Assembly: GCA_035513215.1 (NCBI GenBank) | Contig: DATKCK010000078.1 | Location: forward strand, 1-64,000 | Length of the DNA stretch: 64,000 nt | Direction of reading: 5' to 3' | Source of the DNA: DATCZB01 sp035513215 | Lineage (GTDB): Bacteria > Pseudomonadota > Gammaproteobacteria > Steroidobacterales > Rariloculaceae | Shown: piece after piece, positions 58,445-64,000 of the stretch | How the letters are laid out: each line of letters starts with the position of its first letter | Numbering within the stretch: the first letter of the stretch is position 1 | The notes under the pieces: model-generated | What the model was told of the DNA's origin: nothing | Databases searched by the model: none | What the model saw: only the letters and a program-made list of their open reading frames with translations | Translations under genes and position numbers: made by a program

Positions 58445-58633
58445 GGCGCCTCCCGCTCGTGCCGTCACGGATGGTTGCCCTCGAACCGGAGCAATAGGTG
58501 GGGTACGCCGTGGTGGTTGCAGGCTTCCCGGCGTTGCCGGATCTGCACAACACCACCCACAGAGCACAACCCCAAGGTCATGATTTAGGGTCGAAAGCCT
58601 TTCCAGTCCGCGTCGAACACAGCAGGAGACGCC
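58445..58633 (-). ncRNA. ssrS: 6S RNA
   Basis: 6S RNA binds the sigma-70 holoenzyme and mimics an open promoter. This 189-base minus-strand region lies between zapA and ygfA, its conserved place in gammaproteobacteria. The ends pair as a 13-base-pair closing stem (58633-58621 with 58457-58445). Internal hallmarks match known 6S RNAs: TTGTGCA, TCCGG-CAA-CGCCGG, GGGAAGCCT and GGTTCGAGGGCAACC, and GTGGGT pairs with ACCCAC. TAAAAT (58646-58641) gives a start at about 58633. Confidence 0.85.
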
Positions 58634-58640
58634 AAACGGG

Positions 58641-58646
58641 ATTTTA
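58641..58646 (-). promoter_or_regulatory. -10 box of the 6S RNA promoter, overlapping the zapA stop
   Basis: TAAAAT on the minus strand overlaps the TAA stop of zapA and lies 7 bases before the predicted 5' end of the 6S RNA at 58633. No good -35 is seen. Confidence 0.5.
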
Positions 58647-58958
58647 CAGTGAAAGCTGCTTGGTCGGGCCCAGCGCGTCGTCGAGCCGCTCGCGCATCGA
58701 CTTGATTCTCAGGCCCACGATGTCCTTCAGCTCGGCCCCCTGTCCCTGGGTTTCGAGCAGCTCATTGGCAAGATTCAGGGCCGCCATGACCGCAACACGG
58801 TCGAGACCCACTACCTTGCCGGTATCACGGATCTCTCGCATCTTCTTGTTCAGGAGGTCGGCCGATGCCAGCAACGCCGATTTTTCGTTGGCCGGACAGG
58901 CGACGTGGTATTCCTTCTCGAGGATGCGAACGGTGACATGGGCATACATCTCGCTCAT
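58644..58958 (-). CDS. zapA: Cell division protein ZapA
   Basis: ZapA bundles FtsZ filaments at the division ring. The 104-residue product has VTVRILEKEYHVACPANEK in the globular head and a coiled-coil tail (LNLANELLETQGQGAELKD). It overlaps the upstream zapB-like gene by four bases and is followed by 6S RNA and ygfA. Confidence 0.95.
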   Translation of the reverse strand: MSEMYAHVTVRILEKEYHVACPANEKSALLASADLLNKKMREIRDTGKVVGLDRVAVMAALNLANELLETQGQGAELKDIVGLRIKSMRERLDDALGPTKQLSL

Positions 58959-59188
58959 GACGTCTGCTCCATTGCCTTGAGACGCGTAATCATGGCTTCG
59001 ACCCGGCCCCGTACCTGCTCGTTCTTCTGGAGCAAGGTCGCTCTTTCGGCCGTCAGATTGTCCTGTCGGATCCGCAGCGACTCATTCTCTTCCTGGAGTT
59101 TCTTGCAGATGACGACGAGTTCGTCGAGGCGCTTCTCGAGCCGCTTGAGCTCGAGGTCGAAACGCTCGTTCGCCGATTCGTTGACCAT
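58955..59188 (-). CDS. ZapB-like coiled-coil cell division protein (TIGR02449 type)
   Basis: The 77-residue product is a single predicted coiled coil (DLELKRLEKRLDELVVICKKLQEENESL ... ATLLQKNEQVRGRV) of the sort found directly upstream of zapA in gammaproteobacteria. ZapB joins ZapA to the chromosome terminus in E. coli; the same job here is inferred from gene order. Confidence 0.85.
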   Translation of the reverse strand: MVNESANERFDLELKRLEKRLDELVVICKKLQEENESLRIRQDNLTAERATLLQKNEQVRGRVEAMITRLKAMEQTS

Positions 59189-59196
59189 GGAAAAGC

Positions 59197-59226
59197 AATA
59201 TAGAGTGCGGCAGGCTCGGGGGTCAA
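59197..59226 (-). promoter_or_regulatory. Sigma-70 promoter for zapB-zapA-6S-ygfA
   Basis: On the minus strand TTGACC (59226-59221) and TATATT (59202-59197) are 18 bases apart. The -10 box ends 8 bases before the zapB ATG, so the mRNA would have almost no leader. Confidence 0.6.
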
Positions 59227-59248
59227 CATTGGCAGCAGCGGTGTTAGC

Positions 59249-59860
59249 ATGGCGATCCTCGAACTACGGGTCGAAGCGCAAGTGCCCCGAATCGAAACCG
59301 ATTACCGCGACCTCGCCGATCTCTTGCATCGCTCCGGCGCGCCGCTGCCGCTTGCGGAGCTGCACGGCGGGCTCTGCGGCGTGATCTGCGCCAGCGGTCG
59401 GCAGGCCGCGTCGAGCTGGCTCGACAGCCTGCTCGACGATTGCACAGCGGATGCCGACACGCTGTCTCGGCTCGCGAGCCGTCTGGAAGTTCTCGGCAAG
59501 GACACCTGGCAGGCGCTCAGCGGTCTGACGCTCGAGTTCTGTCCGTTGCTGCCCGGTGACGAGGCCGGCGTCGATCAGCGGGCCGAGGCTCTCGGGCTCT
59601 GGTGTCACGGATTTCTGGCCGGGCTCGTCATCGGCGGCGTGGATCTCGCCGGCGGAACCGAAACGCTGTCGGCCGAGCTCGATGAGCTCGTGCGCGACTT
59701 TGCCGAGATCAGCAGAGCCGGCGCCGATCGCGAGGAGATCGAAGACCCAGAGCTCGGCGACGGCTCGTTGACCGAGCTCGTCGAGTTCGTGCGCGTCGGC
59801 ACGCAATTCGTCTTCGAGGGGCTCGTGCCGGACTCGCGGCGCGAGCGCGTCGTTCATTGA
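59249..59860 (+). CDS. ygfB: UPF0149 family protein YgfB
   Basis: YgfB-family proteins precede pepP in gammaproteobacteria; in Pseudomonas a member affects beta-lactam resistance through the AlpA pathway. The 203-residue product has LHGGLCGVIC near the N-terminus and WCHGFLAGLVIGG in the middle. All-helical, cytosolic. The ATG lacks a clear SD. Confidence 0.93.
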   Translation: MAILELRVEAQVPRIETDYRDLADLLHRSGAPLPLAELHGGLCGVICASGRQAASSWLDSLLDDCTADADTLSRLASRLEVLGKDTWQALSGLTLEFCPLLPGDEAGVDQRAEALGLWCHGFLAGLVIGGVDLAGGTETLSAELDELVRDFAEISRAGADREEIEDPELGDGSLTELVEFVRVGTQFVFEGLVPDSRRERVVH

Positions 59861-59875
59861 CGCAGGAGCGACAGT

Positions 59876-61174
59876 TTGAACGCCACTGAGCTTGCCCGGC
59901 GTCGAAGGCACCTGATGGAGCTGATCGGGCCGGGCGGTATCGCCGTCCTTCCGGCCGCGACCGAGAAGGTTCGCAGCCGCGATACGTTGTTCGACTACCG
60001 GCCGGACAGCGACGTCTATTATCTGACGGGGTTCCGCGAGCCCGAATCCGTGATCGTGCTCGTGCCGGGCCGCGGCGAGGGGCAGTACCTCGTTTTCTGC
60101 CGCGATCGTGATCCCGAGCGCGAGCTCTGGGACGGAAAGAGACTCGGCCCCGAAGGAGCGGTCGACGAGCTCGGTTGTGACGACGCCTTTCCGATCACCG
60201 ATCTCGACGAGATCCTGCCGGGCCTGCTCGAGCGTAGCGAGCGAGTCTATTATTCGATGGGCATCTCGCCCGATTTCGACCACAGGCTGCTGAACTGGAT
60301 CAACAGCCTCAACGCCAAGCGGCGCAACCGTCATGCGGCCAGCGAGATCATCGCGCTCGGCCACCTGCTGCACGAGATGCGCCTCTACAAGAGCCGGGCG
60401 GAAACGGCGGTCATGGGCAAGGCGGCCAGGATCGCCGTGGCCGCACATCGCCGCGCAATGAAAGCCTGCCGCCCGGGCATGCACGAGTACGAGCTCGAGG
60501 CCGAGTTCCTGCACGAGTTTCGCCGGCATGGGGCGGACTGCTCGTATCTGCCGATCGTGGCGGCCGGCAAGAATGCCTGCGTGCTGCATTACCGCGCCAA
60601 CGGAGCAGTGCTCGAAGACGGCGATCTGGTGCTGATCGACGCCGGTTGCGAGTACGAGATGTACGCCTCGGACATCACGCGGACCTTTCCGGTCAACGGC
60701 GAATTCAGCGAGCCTCAACGAGAGCTTTACGAGATCGTGCTCGAGGCGAATCGCGCAGCCACGGCCCAGGTTGAAGTGGGGAATCACTGGAACGATCCGC
60801 ACGAGGCTGCGGTCAAGGTCGTCACCCGCGGTCTGCGTTCGCTCGGGCTCCTGTCGGGCCGGCTGCCGACACTGATCAGGGAAGGCGCCTACAAGAAGTA
60901 CTTCATGCACCGTACCGGCCATTGGCTCGGCATCGACGTCCACGACGTCGGCGACTACATGGTCGACGAGCAATGGCGGCTGCTCGAGCCCGGGATGTCG
61001 ATGACGATCGAGCCCGGCATATACGTCGCCGCCGGCGCGAGCGGCCGCGCGAGGCGCTGGCGGGGGACAGGCATCCGGATCGAGGACGATGTCGTCGTGT
61101 CCCGTGACGGCCCTCGCGTCCTGACGACGGGCCTGCCGACGACGGTCGGCGAGATAGAAGCATTCATGGCCTGA
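59876..61174 (+). CDS. pepP: Xaa-Pro aminopeptidase
   Basis: PepP removes N-terminal residues before proline using two manganese ions. The 432-residue M24B peptidase has a creatinase-like N-terminal domain and the ligand motifs LIDAGCEYEMYASDITRTFP (two Asp), HRTGHWLGIDVHDVG (His), SMTIEPGIYV (Glu) and GTGIRIEDDVV (Glu). It starts with TTG 59876 after SD CAGGAG. Confidence 0.96.
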   Translation: MNATELARRRRHLMELIGPGGIAVLPAATEKVRSRDTLFDYRPDSDVYYLTGFREPESVIVLVPGRGEGQYLVFCRDRDPERELWDGKRLGPEGAVDELGCDDAFPITDLDEILPGLLERSERVYYSMGISPDFDHRLLNWINSLNAKRRNRHAASEIIALGHLLHEMRLYKSRAETAVMGKAARIAVAAHRRAMKACRPGMHEYELEAEFLHEFRRHGADCSYLPIVAAGKNACVLHYRANGAVLEDGDLVLIDAGCEYEMYASDITRTFPVNGEFSEPQRELYEIVLEANRAATAQVEVGNHWNDPHEAAVKVVTRGLRSLGLLSGRLPTLIREGAYKKYFMHRTGHWLGIDVHDVGDYMVDEQWRLLEPGMSMTIEPGIYVAAGASGRARRWRGTGIRIEDDVVVSRDGPRVLTTGLPTTVGEIEAFMA

Positions 61175-61180
61175 AAGCCG

Positions 61181-62452
61181 ATGCCCGACGCACGTATCGA
61201 CTGCGATGTGCTGATCGTCGGCGGCGGGCTCGTCGGATCCCTGCTCGCCAACGCCCTGTCCGGGCTTCCGCTGCGGGTCGTTCTCGTCGAGGCGCGCAGC
61301 GTCGAGTCGCTGGAGCAGCCGAGCTTCGACGGACGGGCAACGGCGCTGGCGAACGGCTCGCAGCGAGTGCTCGAGCAACTGGGCCTCTGGGAGTCGATAC
61401 GCGGTGAGGCACAGCCGATTCGGCACATACATATCGGCGAACGGGGACGCTTCGGCGCCGCCCGAATCGACGCCCGCGAGGAGGGCGTGTCCGCGCTCGG
61501 CTACACGGTCGAGAACCGGAAGCTCGGCGCTGCGCTCTGGCAGGCGCTGGCACAACAGCCCGGGTTCAGCCGCGTGTCGCCGGCCGAAGTCAAAGGCTTC
61601 GATTGCCGGCCCGGAGCGATAGAAGCGCGGATCGACTCCGGATCCGCGCGCTCGCGGATCACCGCGCGTCTGATGGTCGCGGCCGACGGCGCGCAATCGA
61701 AGCTCAGGCATGCGCTCGGCATCGCGGCTCGCATCGACGATTACGGTCAACACGCGATCGTCGTGAATTGCACGACCGATGAGCCGCATCGGGCGCGGGC
61801 CTTCGAGCGCTTCACGCCCGACGGTCCGCTCGCGGTCCTGCCGCTGACGCGCGATCGCGTCGCCGTCGTCTGGACGCTGCCGACGCGGCCGGCACGGAGT
61901 CGGTCGGCGATGCCGGCCTCGTCGGCAGGACGGATTCTCGAGCTCGCGGACGACGATTTCCGCAGCGCGCTGCAGTCGGCCTTCGGCTACCGGCTCGGCC
62001 ACTTCCGAAGGGTCGGCCGTCGCGACATGTATCCACTGCAGCGAGTTCAGAGCAACGACGTCATTCGGGAGCGCACGGTGCTTGTCGGCAACGCGGCGAT
62101 CGCGCTGCATCCCGTCGCCGGGCAGGGGTTCAATCTGGCCCTGCGCGACGCGTCGGCGCTTGCCGAGCTGATCGCCGAGAAGGCGCTGGCCGGGTCGAGC
62201 GACGTCGGCAGCGCGGATCTCCTCGAGCGCTACCGGCGCTGGCGCAGCGACGACCAGCGCAAGCTCGCCCGCTTCACTCATGCCCTGATCCGCGGCTTCG
62301 GCGCGCAGGCGCCAGGCCTCGATGCGCTGCGGGGCGCCGGCCTGATGGCGTTCGACCTGATCCCGGGCGCCAAGTCGGTGCTCGCCCGGCATACGATGGG
62401 CCTTGCCGGGCGCGTGCCGAAGCTGGCGCGCAAGCTGAGCATCGTCGGATGA
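61181..62452 (+). CDS. ubiH: 2-octaprenyl-6-methoxyphenol hydroxylase (UbiH)
   Basis: UbiH is an FAD monooxygenase hydroxylating C1 of the ubiquinone ring. The 423-residue product has the FAD-binding DVLIVGGGLVGSLLANAL, the DG motif in VAADGAQSKLR, and VLVGNAAIALHPVAGQGFNLALRD, where the usual GD is changed to GN. The ygfB-pepP-ubiH-ubiI order supports the assignment. Overlaps the next gene by four bases. Confidence 0.92.
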   Translation: MPDARIDCDVLIVGGGLVGSLLANALSGLPLRVVLVEARSVESLEQPSFDGRATALANGSQRVLEQLGLWESIRGEAQPIRHIHIGERGRFGAARIDAREEGVSALGYTVENRKLGAALWQALAQQPGFSRVSPAEVKGFDCRPGAIEARIDSGSARSRITARLMVAADGAQSKLRHALGIAARIDDYGQHAIVVNCTTDEPHRARAFERFTPDGPLAVLPLTRDRVAVVWTLPTRPARSRSAMPASSAGRILELADDDFRSALQSAFGYRLGHFRRVGRRDMYPLQRVQSNDVIRERTVLVGNAAIALHPVAGQGFNLALRDASALAELIAEKALAGSSDVGSADLLERYRRWRSDDQRKLARFTHALIRGFGAQAPGLDALRGAGLMAFDLIPGAKSVLARHTMGLAGRVPKLARKLSIVG

Positions 62453-63663
62453 CGAAGCGAGCGAGGCCGCTCGAGGTCGTCGTGGCCGGAGCCGGACCCG
62501 TCGGTCTGCTGTTCGCCGCACGGCTGGCTCGCGGCCAGTCGGCAGGCCGATTCCGTATCCGGATCGTCGACGCGCAGGCGCCGGCGAGCTGGCGGGCGCA
62601 ACGTCCGGATCCGCGCGTGTACGCGCTGTCGCGCGAGTCGCAACAGCTGCTCGGCGATCTGTGGCAATCGGTTGCGGCGCGGCGCGTGTCGCCGTATCGC
62701 CGGATGCACGTCTGGGAGGGCCCTGCCGCTGGCGCGGACGCCTCGATTACGTTCGACGCGGCCGAGATCGGCGAGCCCGATCTCGGCCACATCGTAGAGG
62801 ACAGCCTGCTTCGCAGCGTCCTGCTCGACGATCTCGCGCGCGCGGAAGTCGAGATCGCTTTCGGTAGCGGAGTGGAAGGCGTCGAGCTGGAACGCGAAGC
62901 CGTCTCGGTGGCCTTGAGTGACGGCACGACGATGACGGCCGATCTCGTCGTCGGCGCTGACGGGACCGACTCGCGGGTTCGGGCGGCCGTCGGCATCCCC
63001 ACCTTCGAGAAAGACTACCGGCAGCGCGCCGTCGTCACCCACGTTGCGACCGAAAAGCCGCATCGCGAAACGGCCTGGCAGCGATTCATGCCCGAAGGCC
63101 CGCTCGCCTTCCTGCCGCTGTCGGACGGGCGATGCTCGATCGTCTGGACCAACTCGTCGGCGACCGCCGAAGGGTTGCTCGCAATGGACGACGATGCGTT
63201 CATCGACGCGCTCGAGACCTCGAGCGCCGGCGTTCTCGGCAAGCTCGGTCCGTGCACCGAGCGGCTCGCGTTCCCGCTGCGCCTGACACACGCGGTTCGC
63301 TACACGGGCTTAGGTGTCGCGCTGATCGGGGACGCCGCGCATGCCGTGCATCCGCTCGCCGGTCAGGGAATGAATCTCGGGTTTCGCGATGCCGCCGTGC
63401 TGGCCGGGGCGCTCGTCGAGGCTTCGGCGCGAGGCGAGCATCCCGGCGACGAGCGTGTGCTGCGGCGCTACGAGCGCCGGCAGAAGGCACATAATCTCGG
63501 CATGCAGCTCGCGTTCGACGGGCTGAATGCGCTGTTCGGCCGGCGCGCGCCGCGCTGGGCCGCGCCGATTCGCGGCCTGGGACTGGCAGTCGTCGACCGT
63601 TCGGCGCCGGCCAAGCGCATGCTGATGCGGCGGGCTCTCGGTCTCGATCGCGCCTTGGCTTAG
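62449..63663 (+). CDS. ubiI: UbiH/UbiI/Coq6-family FAD-dependent hydroxylase
   Basis: The 404-residue product is a second family member: EVVVAGAGPVGLLFAARLARG for FAD, VVGADGTDSRVR and VALIGDAAHAVHPLAGQGMNLGFRD. By order after ubiH it is likely UbiI (C5 hydroxylation). With Coq7 at 54562 doing C6, the three aerobic ring hydroxylations of ubiquinone would all be encoded in this window. UbiI rather than UbiF or UbiL is inferred. Confidence 0.88.
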   Translation: MTKRARPLEVVVAGAGPVGLLFAARLARGQSAGRFRIRIVDAQAPASWRAQRPDPRVYALSRESQQLLGDLWQSVAARRVSPYRRMHVWEGPAAGADASITFDAAEIGEPDLGHIVEDSLLRSVLLDDLARAEVEIAFGSGVEGVELEREAVSVALSDGTTMTADLVVGADGTDSRVRAAVGIPTFEKDYRQRAVVTHVATEKPHRETAWQRFMPEGPLAFLPLSDGRCSIVWTNSSATAEGLLAMDDDAFIDALETSSAGVLGKLGPCTERLAFPLRLTHAVRYTGLGVALIGDAAHAVHPLAGQGMNLGFRDAAVLAGALVEASARGEHPGDERVLRRYERRQKAHNLGMQLAFDGLNALFGRRAPRWAAPIRGLGLAVVDRSAPAKRMLMRRALGLDRALA

Positions 63664-63666
63664 AAT
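63661..63666 (+). promoter_or_regulatory. TAGAAT box 8 bases before a protease ATG
   Basis: TAGAAT overlaps the ubiI stop codon and ends 8 bases before ATG 63675. No SD lies between. Candidate for a near-leaderless start. Confidence 0.35.
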
Positions 63667-63674
63667 GCCCGGCT

Positions 63675-64000
63675 ATGAGCAAGCGAACCCCGTTGTCTGT
63701 CCTCGTCCTTCTCGCGAGTTTCCCGCCGCTGCCGGCGGCGGCGCAGGAAGCCACCTGGAACTCGACCCTCGAGCGCATTTCCAGCGCCGTCGTCTCGATC
63801 AGAATCGATAGTCCCCGGGCCTTCGATACCGAGAGGAACGTCTCGAGTCAGGCGACGGGATTCGTCGTCGATGCCGAGCGGGGCCTGATTCTGACCAATC
63901 GGCACGTCGTCACTCCGGGGCCGGTGCGGGCGCAGGCCATTTTTCTGAACCAGGAAGAGGTCGATCTCGCGCCGATCTACCGCGATCCCGTCCACGACTT
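63675..64000 (+). CDS. Trypsin-like periplasmic serine protease, N-terminal part
   Basis: The open frame runs off the window end. It begins with a signal peptide (LSVLVLLASFPPLPAAA, cleavage likely near residue 24) and the start of a DegP/HtrA-like protease domain (LERISSAVVSIRI, SSQATGFVVDAERGLILTNRHVV) with catalytic His 77. The Asp and Ser and any PDZ domains lie beyond the window. The RNFD-type insert DTERNVSSQATG suits DegP-like proteins with a PDZ pair, but this cannot be judged here. Confidence 0.88.
   Translation, partial: MSKRTPLSVLVLLASFPPLPAAAQEATWNSTLERISSAVVSIRIDSPRAFDTERNVSSQATGFVVDAERGLILTNRHVVTPGPVRAQAIFLNQEEVDLAPIYRDPVHD

Noticed and set aside
58445..58633. 6S RNA on the plus strand
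   Set aside because: Conserved internal sequences, promoter box and gene order all fit the minus strand; the plus strand lacks them.
59264..62521. A 1085-residue open frame on the minus strand opposite ygfB, pepP and ubiH
   Set aside because: Shadow frame from high-GC codon bias. The plus-strand genes have clear motifs; this one is Arg/Asp/Ala rich with no domain.

Overview
The window is a gene-dense, GC-rich bacterial chromosome segment, about 85 genes with no gene-free stretch longer than about 255 bases. It looks like a free-living, aerobic gammaproteobacterium. The evidence is a zapB-zapA-6S RNA-ygfA block beside ygfB-pepP-ubiH-ubiI, a leuS-lptE pair, a holA-nadD-rsfS-rlmH-maf-rng-yhdP-nit-tldD block, a Crp/Vfr-type regulator, Coq7, and the Xanthomonadales-like form of a Trm112-family protein. 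I cannot name a genus. A deep-branching high-GC lineage near Xanthomonadales, Nevskiales or Steroidobacterales is an inference only. Composition looks even throughout, with no intact insertion sequence, integrase, prophage or CRISPR array.

Region 1 (1-13818) is the tuf / S10 / spc / alpha ribosomal superoperon: the end of tuf, rpsJ, rplCDWB, rpsS, rplV, rpsC, rplP, rpmC, rpsQ, rplNXE, rpsNH, rplFR, rpsE, rpmD, rplO, secY, rpmJ, rpsMKD, rpoA, rplQ. Two things break the usual compactness: a 41-base palindrome between tuf and rpsJ, and a 251-base structured gap between rpsJ and rplC with a strong promoter and a terminator-like hairpin.

Region 2 (13819-22900) is mixed. It holds a small kinase with no ordinary start codon, an isoprenylcysteine-methyltransferase-like membrane protein, trpS, a broken poly(hydroxyalkanoate) depolymerase-type esterase, an ECF sigma factor directly followed by a zinc-finger anti-sigma domain fused through one membrane helix to a DsbA-type thioredoxin domain, uvrA, and a PQQ sugar dehydrogenase homologue. 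The sigma / anti-sigma-DsbA pair is the best candidate for an undescribed system, since it looks like a one-protein periplasmic redox sensor.

Region 3 (22900-45700) is conserved housekeeping: ssb, miaB-phoH-ybeY-corC-lnt, leuS against lnt, lptE, a frameshifted HExxH protein, hisI, cysS-yidD-trm112-holA-nadD-rsfS-rlmH, maf-rng-yhdP-nit-tldD. The lptE-holA link is interrupted by about 3 kb.

Region 4 (45700-54500) has three small uncharacterised ORFs, an ExeA-type ATPase with an FHA domain, purK-purE, pmbA (partner of tldD), yihY, purC, djlA and crp. Region 5 (54500-64000) has coq7, rplM-rpsI, tRNA-Gln(CTG), rpiA, a lysine-rich histone H1-like gene, an EVE-domain gene, ygfA, 6S RNA, zapA, zapB, ygfB, pepP, ubiH, a second UbiH-family hydroxylase and the start of a trypsin-like periplasmic protease.

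Two patterns recur. A GGGGTCAGACCCC element occurs at three places. A TANNNT box sits exactly 6 bases before the ATG of hisI, purE, purC and coq7, with looser versions at other genes, which suggests leaderless mRNAs.
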